Positions 23,946 through 34,584 of a stretch of 64,000 bases of DNA are shown here, in pieces. Each line of letters starts with the position of its first letter. Position 1 is the stretch's first letter. This stretch comes from Gerris lacustris. Taxonomy: Eukaryota; Arthropoda; Insecta; Hemiptera; Gerridae. The stretch spans positions 42,237,937 to 42,301,936 of the forward strand of contig OX578286.1 in assembly GCA_951217055.1 (NCBI GenBank), given 5' to 3'. The notes under the pieces are model-generated. The model saw nothing but the letters and a program-made list of their open reading frames with translations, ran no database searches and was not told where the DNA came from. The position numbers were made by a program, and so were the translations under genes.

Positions 23946-24828
23946 AGGTGAATTTTTTAAAAAAAAATATATCTAAATTAGTAAATTATTCCACCAATCT
24001 TAACTTTGGATTTTAGATTAAGTTCCTTTTTATTTTTTATTTTTTATAAAAATCTATCATTATTTTTGCCCCGAGATTTATTCAATTAGAAAATTTTTAA
24101 AAGAAAACAAAAAATCAGTTTTGTTAAAAGAAAAATTATAAACAAGGGTTTAGAGAAAAAAAAAATAAATAAAAAAAGAATAAGTGGGCTGTCGTATCCG
24201 GTTACACCTTCCCTATATTTCTTTCTTCAGTCTGGGAATGCAATCAACAAATGTGTTCTTTTTTTTTTCAAAACAAGACGTTTCTTTTTTTTTTAAATCG
24301 TCTGAAAGTAAGATTCTTGGTAGCTAATAATATATTTAAAAAAAGAAATGTGCCGGAAATTCCATGCATCTTGTCTCAAGACGTTGAAAGATTTTCTAAT
24401 AGATGTGTTTTTTTCTTGTTTTGGTTGGTGGGGTATGTCCGTTCTCATTCCGAACAGGCCTACGGTACGATGAAGCTATACTATGGGGGATACTCTAGGA
24501 CGGATCTACTATTTCATTCTATATATCTTAATCCAGTCTTTTAAGATCTTGTATCTCTCCCACTTCTTCCCTTTCGCTTTCTATATCCGTCACTGGTCCG
24601 TCTTGATCCATATTTAAAAAGTTCCATCATATTGCCGGTTTAGGATCTTAAGATATTGTTGGGTGGAGTTGTCCGAGCGGATTTTTTTTAATTTTTAAAG
24701 GTTAAACGAGTGTTTTATACATCGATAACATCTAAAATGTTTTAATATTGAACAAAAAAGGCATCAGAAGCAAATTGCTACTAAAATAAATAATATTCTA
24801 AACTTTAAAACCTTTTTCTCATCCGTAT
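23946..24828. other. No gene recognised
   Basis: A 97-codon ORF (24251-24544) has an F/K-rich start and no recognised domain. I treat it as chance. Confidence 0.45.
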
Positions 24829-26160
24829 AAGCTACGTTTACATGTTGATGTTTTTAAAACTATCCTAATACGGTTACTATTTTCAACAGCCGTTACATCA
24901 AAGTATTGAGTTGGTATTTGGATGCAGTTCTGACGTCATCAGAAAACAGCTGATTTTGTCACGTGATAATTATGATGGCTGTGTGAAAAGGTTATGTTCG
25001 TACTGTTGATGTGTCAGGTTACCCAGGGGAGAGACATAAAACTGCGCATGCCCTAATACGATCTCAATACTTCCAGGTGTTTATATGCTCTGACATCATT
25101 AGAAAACAACTGATTTTGACATGTGATAATTATGATGGCTGTGTAAGAAGGTTATGTTTTTGTTCTGTCGATGTGTCAGGTTACCCATCGGAAAAACATA
25201 AAACTGCGCATAACCCTAATATGATCTTGTAACCGTCAGGTGTTCATCTGTAACTGAAGATGTGTACGGAACAGTACTGAATACGAAACAGTAGCTATAC
25301 GTTTAAATGGTGTATTTAAAACAATCTTAATACGGTTACTGTTTACAACTGATGTTACAGGACAGTGTTGAATTTGTATTTAAATATATTTGGATACAGT
25401 TCTTTCTTTATTAGAAAACAGTTGATTTTGCAACTTATTAATTATGATGGCTGTGTAAAAAGGTTATGTTTTTACTGTCCATATGTCAGGTTACACAGGG
25501 GAGAAACATAAAACTGCGCATGCCCTAATACGATCATATTACCATCAGGTGTTTATAAGTAACTGAAGATGTGTTCAATACTATAAACAGTAGCTACTAC
25601 GTTTACATGGTGTATTTAAAACGATCTCAGCCTTTTCAACTGATGTTTGTTTACATGACAGTTTTTTGAGTTGTTATTTCAAAAATATCTGGATGCAGTT
25701 CTGACGTCATTATAGAAAACAGCTGATTTTGACACATGATAATTATGATTGCTGTGAAAGAGGTTATGTTTGTCCAGGGATGTGTCAGGTTACTTAGAGG
25801 AGAAACATTAAACTGCACACGCTCTAATACGATCTTAATATCGTCAGGTGTTATTAGCTACGTTTATATGGTGTATTGAAAAGATCTCAATACCAGTTAC
25901 TGTTTTCATCTGATTTTACATGACAATATTGAGTCGGTGTTTGAAAATATTTGGATCAATTCTGACGTCATTTGAAAACAGCTGATTTTGTCACGTGATA
26001 ATTATGATTGCTGTGTAAAAAGGTTATGTTCGTAATGTTGATGTGTCAGGTTACCCAGGGGAGAGATATAAAACTGCGCATGCCCTAATACGATCTCAAT
26101 ACAGTCAGGTGCTTATATGTAACTGAAGGCGTGTTCAATATGATGCAGGAACAGAATTTT
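24829..26160 (+). repeat. Five tandem units (160-320 bp) carrying TGACGTCA, CAGCTG, CACGTG and GCGCATGC motifs
   Basis: The landmark TGTGTCAGGTTAC or its variants occurs at about 25012, 25170, 25487, 25784 and 26042. Each unit has the order CGTTTACATGGTGTATTT-like, GACGTCA-like, GAAAACAGCTGATTTTG, CACGTGATAATTATGAT, GGTTATGTT, then ACTGCGCATGCCCTAATACG. TGACGTCA is intact in the units near 24929, 25698 and 25961 and decayed in the other two. Unit 2 is shortened at its left end. The motifs match known binding palindromes of CREB/ATF, bHLH and NRF-1 type factors; function is inference. Confidence 0.85.
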
Positions 26161-26361
26161 GGTGTATCGTCCTTGAGATAAACCAGATTAAATACGGTGC
26201 GTTTACATGCGGGAAGATAGGATATATGTCCCATAATATTTAATTAATTTATTCGAAAATATACTTATGTAAAGTGTTCGAAAGGTGATTGTTTATGTTT
26301 ACATTTCCGTTTCGATGTTTTCGCTAAATCAGATGTATTTGTATCAATATTCCAGAAATTT

Positions 26362-26857
26362 AAGGCCGATTTACACGTATTAAGTTGTTAAGTGTTTAAC
26401 TAAATTTTAAGTGAATTAAAGCATGTAAACAATGAATTTAGTAATAAGTTGCAAGTTAAAATTTAGCGTGCAACTAAACAAGTAGAATAGAAATTTTTCT
26501 GTTTAGTACGGGGGCGTGGCTAATCACTGGGCATGCGCAATTTAGTTAAATGCACAAGTTTGGCGGAACCTCGCTTATAGATTTGCAGATCTTTGTTTAT
26601 ATGTTATTTAAAAAAGTTTTATTCGACAAAAATGATATATTATTTACAAATAGATACTTTGTTTAATCCAAAATCTCATTTAAAATCATTTTTAAGACAT
26701 TATTTTTATGACTTGAACACGTTGTTCTATTCTATTATTAGTCAACTAAACAGCTTAACTAAATATTAAATGTGAATACGTGTAAACGCTTTCTAAAAAT
26801 TAAGTCACTTAAAATTTAGTTAATCACTTAACAACTTAATACGTGTAAATCGGCCTT
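26362..26857. mobile_element. 496 bp MITE with long terminal inverted repeats and TTA flanks
   Basis: The left end AAGGCCGATTTACACGTATT continues as a matching arm of about 58 bp. It pairs with the right arm ending AATACGTGTAAATCGGCCTT. TTA lies next to each end, as in PIF/Harbinger-type MITEs. The interior includes GGGCATGCGCAATTTAG. No transposase ORF is present. Confidence 0.88.
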
Positions 26858-27414
26858 TAGATATGTTCTGGTAAAACGACTTAATCGTTGAATAAATAAA
26901 TTGTCATTAAATGACGTAGATATTGCTAACTTTTCACGCATTCTCGAGGTGATAATCATTGTTAACATGTTCCCTCCTCTCTGGGGTTCAAATCATCAGG
27001 TGTATACATTATATCGATTATGACCATACTTGTATATGAGAGTACGTAAACACGCTAAATACTTGTCTTCGTCAGTCCCCGATTAAAATGAGTCAGAAAC
27101 ACTCAGCTACGTCAAGCCTCCGAACGTTCCTGTAAACAACAACAAAATTGTAAAATAATTAAATTTACTCTCAACAACCTGATTGTCTTTAAAGAACTGT
27201 CAGATTTCACCTGCCGTCGAAGCTTCTTGGGTTTTTTCTTAATGAACACGATCTGATTTCACATTCTTCTCTAACAAGATTTGTTATTATTCTCTTCAGG
27301 TGGTCAAGATTCTTCTAATTAAATTAATTCTCTTTTAATTAGTGATTTATCCTGTTTTATAGATTATGTTTCTTGAATATTATGACCTTACTTCATCATT
27401 ATTATAAAAAAAAG
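26858..27414. other. No gene recognised
   Basis: 27180-27350 resembles 59380-59470 in short phrases (TTCTCTAACAAGATTTGTTA and ATCCTGTTTTATA), suggesting a weakly conserved repeat. Nothing coding was recognised. Confidence 0.4.
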
Positions 27415-27990
27415 TGATAGACTCTCACGTATTAAAAGTGAAACTTAAGTTCTAGAAACTGTTGATTTTATGCATTGCTTGCTCTCTGCATTTGTTGACC
27501 ATTTTATTATTTCAGGATTAAGAAATGGTTATGTGGAATTTAATTGAAATATAAAATATTTTTCATATAATATTTTAGCAAATAATGAAGAAAAAACATG
27601 AAAACAACATTCAAATTCATAATTCATAATATATTATATTATAATAATGTATATATTATTACGCTTGTTTACCAATTCTGTGAATTGAAATATGATCTAC
27701 TTCCGTGGTGCAATGGTTAGCCTTATGCCTGCGGAGTCAGAGGTCGATGGGTCGAGACTCTAAAGGTCTAAGTGAAGGATTTTTTTACGGGTAAATCAAA
27801 TGCCGGATTAAGTCGGCAGTTGATTTACCTATAAAAAATCATTCTCTTAGACGAATCTCGAATCACAAACTTCGTTACATGTAATTTCGTTTATTTACTC
27901 TACCGCGCCTAAAGAAGCTTCACTTCAAAAATACATTCATGTAGCCGTGGAGACGTCACTGAGTGTTCCCCCCCCCCCCCTTTTGCACTT
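27415..27990 (+). repeat. Family L repeat, copy L2, with tRNA-derived SINE head
   Basis: The blocks shared with L1 (10730-11084) flank a tRNA-like segment at 27694-27765, an AT-rich stretch, and a small hairpin (GGTAAATCAA near 27791 and TTGATTTACC near 27821). The tail contains CTCGAATCACAAACTTCG, as in L1. A poly-C tract ends the region at 27968-27981. Confidence 0.7.
27694..27765 (+). ncRNA. tRNA-like SINE head with A-box and B-box
   Basis: TGGTGCAATGGTTAGC matches the A-box consensus. GGGTCGAGACTC, about 45 bases on, is close to the B-box. Between them GCCTGCGGAGTCAGAGG is in the position of the anticodon arm. The acceptor stem does not pair well and no 3' end is seen. I read it as the internal RNA polymerase III promoter of a SINE, not a working tRNA gene. 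Confidence 0.6.
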
Positions 27991-28217
27991 GCGCAATGAT
28001 CAGCTCAGGTTATAAACAAAGCCGAATATAATTATTAAAATAAATACTATCTTTCTAATAAGATGGTTTTAAAATGTAAAGCAAGTGTGTATTTTATATT
28101 TACTATGTAAATAGATGACTCGAGAACTGAAATCAAAAATATAAACCAGAGGGGAGAGGACGGGAAGGTTTCATTCAGGTTAGCTTCAACGCGATAAAGC
28201 TGGTTGTAAACTAACCT

Positions 28218-28352
28218 TAAAGGCCCCCATACACGATCAAACATTTTGCGCAAACCTGATGTCGGGCAAATTTAGGCCCCATACACGTCAAACATCATGT
28301 TATCGCAAACATCAAACAGCCCCATACACGGTCAAAATGTTTGCGTGGGCCT
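28218..28352. mobile_element. Small MITE with AAGGCCC ends
   Basis: The left end AAAGGCCCCCATACACGATC continues AAACATTTTGCGCAAAC. The right end is GTCAAAATGTTTGCG then TGGGCCTTAA. CCCCATACACG recurs three times inside, near 28225, 28276 and 28320. TTA/TAA lies at the borders, but the exact duplication is ambiguous. Confidence 0.65.
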
Positions 28353-28484
28353 TAAGCGTTGAAGAACCAATTAAAGGTTTCTTTGTCGATTGTAACGAAT
28401 ACTACTGTGTTTAGAAAATAAATTGTGTTTATGTTTTGTAAAATTAATTTATCAAAATTTGGGTCCGTCTGAGAGAACTTATTT

Positions 28485-28800
28485 TTGCTTCCGAGCTTGC
28501 CGAAAGTAACGGAAGCATTGTGTTCACTTTTGAGAACGAAAAACTTTTATGCCTCCGATCTTAAAAATTCCAAGACAGAAATCCGTTTCAGACATCAGGG
28601 AACATTTTTGGTCTCGTGTCTGTCTGTGTGTCCGCGAATTATGAAACGTGGGACGATAACTTGAGTAAATGTCGACCGATTTTGATGAAATTTGGTAGAC
28701 ATGTTCATTTTGCCAATGCACAGGACGAGTTCGTTGGACAACGGTATCCGTCCAAGCGTTCACGAGCAACGCTCGTGTAAACCTGAACTTCAAATTTAAA
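28485..28800 (-). repeat. Family C tail (C6) joined to family G repeat
   Basis: The part from 28485 to about 28625 is the reverse family C tail (CTTCCGAGCTTGCCGAAAG, ATCCGTTTCAGACATCAGGG). It passes directly into 28640-28790, which matches 51710-51840 (GACGATAACTTGAGTAAA, ACATGTTCATTTT, CAAGCGTTCAC). A 115-codon minus ORF across the joint is an artefact of two repeats. Confidence 0.7.
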
Positions 28801-29451
28801 ATTGAAATTTTAGGTCGGGAAAAAAATTTAACTTCATCTATCAATGAGACAAACATTTTTTTCAAATACAATTTTTTAGTGAAACCAACGCCGACACCGC
28901 TATAGTGTTAAAAATCGCTAAAACGATTAATAGTTTTTACACAATAAACAATATAACAATAAAGTAATATAACAATAATTTGAATGTTAATATAACAATA
29001 AAGTACATGATAGGATGCGAGGAAGCCATGTGCCATACCAATTGGCAGTCTATATTTTATTGGAAAGAAATAATTTTTTGACAATTTTTAACAATAACAA
29101 TATCTTATTCGTCATAATATGAACCCTTGTATAGAAAGTATTTCGACGGTATTTCTTCAGCCAATACAACCTTCGTATCGAATTATAGTAAATCTACCCT
29201 TCAACATTGTTGCCCTTAGGGGTGCGACAAGTCCTTTGGGAAATCTGACCATTGGACTGGGACTGGAGGCTTGACCAATGCCATCTGGGGTAGAAGATGA
29301 ACACGAAATATGAAACTCCAATAGAGAAATCAATCTTCAGAATCAACAGGGAAATAATGAGATAGCAGAAACCAAAATGAAATAAGAAATTGGTTATTCT
29401 GTTTACTCACATTTGTTTGCCATATTTATCTTATTTCGTTGCATTTAAGTC
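28801..29451. other. AT-rich DNA with family C head fragment at 28990-29055; no gene recognised
   Basis: AGGATGCGAGGAAGCCATGTG and the following CCAATTGGC near 29015-29045 are the reverse family C head. ATATAACAATAAAGTA-type words repeat three times at 28945-29005. Confidence 0.6.
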
Positions 29452-30185
29452 TGTAAACATTTTTTTAAACCTCTGTCTCAACTCCTACACTGACTCTTTC
29501 TCTTTCACACTTCATCTCTTCTTACTGAGTAAGTCAGATTTAAACCTCTGTCTCAACTCCTACACTGACTCTTTCTCTTTCACATTTCATCTCTTCTTAC
29601 TGAGTAAGTCAGATTTAAACCTCTGTCTCAACTCCTACACTGACTCTTTCTCTTTCACACTTCATCTCTTCTTACTGAGTAAGTCAGATTTAAACCTCTG
29701 TCTCAACTCCTACACTGACTCTTTCTCTTTCACACTTCATCTCTTCTTACTGAGTAAGTAAGATTTAAACCTCTGTCTCAACTCCTACACTGACTCTTTC
29801 TCTTTCACACTCATCTCTTCTTACTGAGTAAGTCAGATTTAAACCTCTGTCTCAACTCCTACACTGACTCTTTCTCTTTCACACTTCATCTCTTCTTACT
29901 GAGTAAGTCATATTTAAACCTCTGTCTCAACTCCTACTCTGACTCTTTCTCTTTCACACTTCATCTCTTCTTACTGAGTAAGTCATATTTAAACCTCTGT
30001 CTCAACTCCTACACTAACTCTTTCTCTTTCACACTTCATCTCTTCTTACTGAGTAAGTCAGATTTAAACCTCTGTCTCAACTCCTACACTGACTCTTTCT
30101 CTTTCACACTTCATCTCTTATTCTTACTGAGTAAGTCAGATTTAAACCTCTGTCTCAACTCCTACACTGACTCTCTCTCTAAAAT
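29452..30185 (+). repeat. 75 bp tandem satellite, about 9.5 units
   Basis: The period is exactly 75 bp between successive TAAACCTCTGTCTC starts (29466, 29541, 29616 and on). Each unit ends CTTACTGAGTAAGTCAGAT, containing the small palindrome TTACTGAGTAA. One unit has lost a base near 29810 and one has gained 3 bases near 30119. The 123-codon ORF (29390-29761) reads four units and stops where a unit mutates, so it is not maintained as protein. Confidence 0.97.
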
Positions 30186-31036
30186 GTTCATTATCTATAG
30201 ACATTTTTTTGTATGTTCAATGTTCATCTTCCCACCACATTTCTGCTTGTTAAAATTCCGTCGGTGGTCATTAAATACAATGAGAAATACTAAGTCGGTT
30301 TTCAGATCTGACTAAGAGTGTGTTACAGCAAGTGAGAGTATACAAGTTGTGGAAGACATGACTCAGTGTTGCCAAGATGTACCAATAGTCCAAGAATGAT
30401 TTCATTCTTTTCTAGGTAGGCCAGGATTACAACACTGGTTATGTGGGTGTCACCCTCCATCTCTTTGTACCCAAGTAAAGTCAGACTGACTCATACTCAG
30501 TCGTATTCCCTCACATACTATAAATAATCCTTCTTAATTTGTACAACAGTTCAAAAAGATGCGGGGGGATTATAAAAATAAGAATCTGTTTGTTATTTAG
30601 TTATTTTTATTGTGTTTGATCTTTATAAAATTTTGAATTTTTCTAATTATGCGCTTTAAGCTCGATTTACACACATCAGTGATGTATGCTTATGCTCTGT
30701 ACTCGGCAATTAAGAAAAGGAAGGGGCGGGCTGTAGGTGGCATTCCATTCTATGGCTTGTGGTGTTCCATTCTTTGGCTTGTAGCATTTCACTTTCAATT
30801 GCATTTTCACCCATGCAAATTAGCGATTGTGCAGGAATTTTCAGTGTTGGTTGTGCAGGTTATCCTGAAATTCCTTTAAAACAATTGAAAATTACCGAAA
30901 CAATTGAATTTGGTTCAGCAAAGTATAATTTTCTATCTACATAGTCAATTTAGTGTAAGGAATATCCTATACAACGATCGAATTCGGCTTAGAAAAGTAC
31001 AATTTTCTTTATATAGATTATAGTTTACAACATAAG
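30186..31036. other. No gene recognised
   Basis: The two overlapping ORFs (30649-30944) have internal near-repeats (TATGGCTTGTGGTGTTCC and TTTGGCTTGTAGCATTTC) and no recognised domain. Confidence 0.45.
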
Positions 31037-31085
31037 TATGTTCATAAATAAAACAATCGAGAGCGTTGTTTATGAAAAAATAAGT
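31037..31085 (+). repeat. Left flanking copy of a boundary repeat of the 41 bp satellite
   Basis: TATGTTCATAAATAAAACAA, then TCGAGAGCG and AAAATAAGT, matches 33549-33590 and 33678-33727. The array is therefore bracketed by direct copies of the same sequence. Confidence 0.75.
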
Positions 31086-31174
31086 TAACTGTTAACATCA
31101 GTAATCGTGTTAAACCATGAAAGACAAATTAACTAATGTCACAAAATAGACTAAATCATAATTAAATTAAAACA

Positions 31175-33530
31175 TAGCATGTATTATGTAGTATGATAAT
31201 TAGTATATGGAGTAAATTAGATTAGTATGTAGTATGATAATTAGTAAATGGAGTAAATTAGATTAGTATGTAGTATGATAATTAGTATATGGAGTAAATT
31301 AGATTAGTATGTAGTATGATAATTAGTATATGGAGTAAATTAGATTATTATGTAGTATGATAATTAGTATATGGAGTAAATTAGATTAGTATGTAGTATG
31401 ATAATTAGTATATGGAGTAAATTAGATTAGTATGTAGTATGATAATTAGTATATGGAGTAAATTAGATTAGTATGTAGTATGATAATTACTATATGGAGT
31501 AAATTAGATTAGTATGTAGTATGATAATTAGTATATGGAGTAAATTAGATTAGTATGTAGTATGATAATTAGTATATGGAGTAAATTAGATTAGTATGTA
31601 GTATGATAATTACTATATGGAGTAAATTAGATTAGTATGTAGTATGATAATTAGTATATGGAGTAAATTAGATTAGTATGTAGTATGATAATTAGTATAT
31701 GGAGTAAATTAGATTAGTATGTAGTATGATAATTAGTATATGGAGTAAATTAGATTAGTATGTAGTATGATAATTAGTATATGGAGTAAATTAGATTAGT
31801 ATGTAGTATGATAATTAGTATATGGAGTAAATTAGATTAGTATGTAGTATGATAATTAGTATATGGAGTAAATTAGATTAGTATGTAGTATGATAATTAG
31901 TATATGGAGTAAATTAGATTAGTATGTAGTATGATAATTAGTATATGGAGTAAATTAGATTAGTATGTAGTATGATAATTAGTATATGGAGTAAATTAGA
32001 TTAGTATGTAGTATGATAATTAGTATATGGAGTAAATTAGATTAGTATGTAGTATGATAATTAGTATATGAAGTAAATTAGATTAGTATGTAGTATGATA
32101 ATTAGTATATGGAGTAAATTAGATTAGTATGTAGTATGATAATTAGTATATGGAGTAAATTAGATTAGTATGTAGTATGATAATTAGTATATGGAGTAAA
32201 TTAGATTAGTATGTAGTATGATAATTAGTATATGGAGTAAATTAGATTAGTATGTAGTATGATAATTAGTATATGGAGTAAATTAGATTAGTATGTAGTA
32301 TGATAATTAGTAAATGGAGTAAATTAGATTAGTATGTAGTATGATAATTAGTATATGGAGTAAATTAGATTAGTATGTAGTATGATAATTAGTATATGGA
32401 GTAAATTAGATTATTATGTAGTATGATAATTAGTATATGGAGTAAATTAGATTAGTATGTAGTATGATAATTAGTATATGGAGTAAATTAGATTAGTATG
32501 TAGTATGATAATTAGTATATGGAGTAAATTAGATTATTATGTAGTATGATAATTAGTATATGGAGTAAATTAGATTAGTATGTAGTATGATAATTAGTAT
32601 ATGGAGTAAATTAGATTAGTATGTAGTATGATAATTAGTATATGGAGTAAATTAGATTAGTATGTAGTATGATAATTACTATATGGAGTAAATTAGATTA
32701 GTATGTAGTATGATAATTAGTATATGGAGTAAATTAGATTAGTATGTAGTATGATAATTAGTATATGGAGTAAATTAGATTAGTATGTAGTATGATAATT
32801 ACTATATGGAGTAAATTAGATTAGTATGTAGTATGATAATTAGTATATGGAGTAAATTAGATTAGTATGTAGTATGATAATTAGTATATGGAGTAAATTA
32901 GATTAGTATGTAGTATGATAATTAGTATATGGAGTAAATTAGATTAGTATGTAGTATGATAATTAGTATATGGAGTAAATTAGATTAGTATGTAGTATGA
33001 TAATTAGTATATGGAGTAAATTAGATTAGTATGTAGTATGATAATTAGTATATGGAGTAAATTAGATTAGTATGTAGTATGATAATTAGTATATGGAGTA
33101 AATTAGATTAGTATGTAGTATGATAATTAGTATATGGAGTAAATTAGATTAGTATGTAGTATGATAATTAGTATATGGAGTAAATTAGATTAGTATGTAG
33201 TATGATAATTAGTATATGGAGTAAATTAGATTAGTATGTAGTATGATAATTAGTATATGAAGTAAATTAGATTAGTATGTAGTATGATAATTAGTATATG
33301 GAGTAAATTAGATTAGTATGTAGTATGATAATTAGTATATGGAGTAAATTAGATTAGTATGTAGTATGATAATTAGTATATGGAGTAAATTAGATTAGTA
33401 TGTAGTATGATAATTAGTATATGGAGTAAATTAGATTAGTATGTAGTATGATAATTAGTATATGGAGTAAATTAGATTAGTATGTAGTATGATAATTAGT
33501 ATATGGAGTAAATTAGATTAATATGTAGTA
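31175..33530 (+). repeat. 41 bp tandem satellite, about 57 units, with higher-order structure
   Basis: The unit runs from GATTAGTATGTAGTATGATA through ATTAGTATATGGAGTAAATT, repeating every 41 bp. Most units are identical. Four single-base variants mark positions: TAAATGG (31246, 32312), GATTATTATG (31348, 32414, 32537), ATTACTATAT (31490, 31613, 32679, 32802) and TGAAGT (about 32070, 33259). Their spacing repeats with a shift of 1189 bp (29 units), apart from an extra 123 bp in the second half. This shows that a block of about 29 units was duplicated. Confidence 0.95.
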
Positions 33531-33548
33531 AGACAATTATTAGTATGT

Positions 33549-33727
33549 AGTATGTTCATTATGTAAACAATCCAGAGCGCTCTTATTTGCAAAATTAGTA
33601 AACTCATGTTTCTTCTAAAAAATCAGAAACTGAAGTTAACTCCCGTCAAAAATTGAAACACTTCTATTTTAAATTAGTATATTCATTATTTAAACAATCG
33701 AGAGCGCTTCTAGTGGCAAAATAAGTA
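33549..33727 (+). repeat. Two right flanking copies of the satellite boundary repeat
   Basis: TATGTTCATTATGTAAACAA (33549) and TATATTCATTATTTAAACAA (33678) are each followed by TC(C/G)AGAGCGC. Both resemble the left flank at 31037. The second copy abuts family A copy A2. Confidence 0.75.
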
Positions 33728-33730
33728 ATA

Positions 33731-33955
33731 CTACATTACGCGTCGATTGCAGAAAGTAGCATTTTGCATGCGAGTGTGGAGTATGCACCCGAGCGACAGC
33801 GAGGGTAGTAAAACCACACAAGCAATGCAAAATACCGTTTTCGCACGAGTTGCGTGCCGTACTTTATCTACGATTGTTAGATTTAAATAATAAATACAGA
33901 AACAAATAAACTTGCTGTATGTAAGTTCGTATCTCTCTCTTGATAAAGATGGCAT
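33731..33955 (-). pseudogene. Truncated Crypton-like recombinase N-terminal fragment in A2
   Basis: The segment RYELTYSKF at about residues 7-15 resembles the start of the N-terminal SAM-like domain of Crypton/KIAA1958-type tyrosine recombinases. After it the reading frame enters AT-rich and hairpin sequence with no catalytic domain (no R-H-R-Y residues). At 74 codons it is far shorter than a recombinase of several hundred residues. It is a remnant at best. Confidence 0.4.
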
Positions 33956-34141
33956 TAATTCTTGAGTTGTATTTTTTGCCTAATTAATTATTTCTGGAGG
34001 AGTATTATCTACATTTTCGTCAAAGTCACTTGATTCACTCATTGTTTTTCACTAAAAACTCGATATCAACAGTTACTTTAATAAAAGAACAGCAAATTAG
34101 TTTTGTTAAATGAAAAACAAACTCGCTAATCGTGCGTAAAG

Positions 34142-34197
34142 CTGAAGAATTCCTCTTCTTTACCCCCCTAGGGTGGTAAAGAAGAGGAATTCTTCAG
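34142..34197. repeat. Palindrome of family A, copy A2
   Basis: Arms of 23 bp (CTGAAGAATTCCTCTTCTTT then ACC, and the exact inverse) flank a 10 bp core containing CCCTAGGG. Confidence 0.9.
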
Positions 34198-34360
34198 AAC
34201 TATGAGACGCGCATGCGCAATGAATACAAGAACGTAAAGAATCAATTTCTACGCATCTAAACAGAGATACAATGTTTATATTTCGTATCAATCGTAGATC
34301 AAACATGTTTACGTTAAAAATCTGAAGTAAATTATGGCTACTGTTCAAAAATTAGACCAA

Positions 34361-34440
34361 AATCCAATGAATGACGAATTCATGAATCTTTTGAATCCAA
34401 TGAATGTTGAATTCATGAATCTTTTGAATCCAATGAATCT
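34361..34440 (+). repeat. 33 bp tandem duplication, about 2.4 units
   Basis: AATCCAATGAATG and GAATTCATGAATCTTTTG repeat at 33 bp spacing, with a third partial unit. Confidence 0.9.
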
Positions 34441-34584
34441 TTTGTGGAGATCGTGTAAGGTAGGTCATTTTGGGCAGGTTATATTCATATTGTGAACAAT
34501 AATATATACATAAGGTAGGTTATACAGAAATGATTGTTATATATACTTGTAGAATATACAATGTAAAATGTAGGTTACACCTTA

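Larger units (their letters stand above)
33731..34302 (-). mobile_element. Family A element, uninterrupted copy A2
   Basis: This is the cleanest reference copy. On the minus strand it runs from the CTACGATTG-type start near 34302 through GCATGCGC, the palindrome 34142-34197, the leader and a MSES ORF start near 34041. It ends in the terminal hairpin 33731-33862. The ORF fragment 33955-33731 reads MPSLSRERYELTYSKF and then runs out into the hairpin. No large insertions are present, so it shows the empty sites for A1 and A5. Confidence 0.8.

Noticed and set aside
27694..27765. Functional tRNA gene
   Set aside because: A-box and B-box are present, but acceptor stem pairing is poor and the B-box deviates. 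It is a SINE head.
29390..29761. 123-codon ORF with 25-residue repeats as a gene
   Set aside because: The 75 bp satellite period is divisible by three. The frame breaks at ordinary unit mutations (29759 and about 29810).
29452..33530. CRISPR array
   Set aside because: Units are contiguous and near-identical, with no unique spacers, and the sequence looks eukaryotic. These are satellites.
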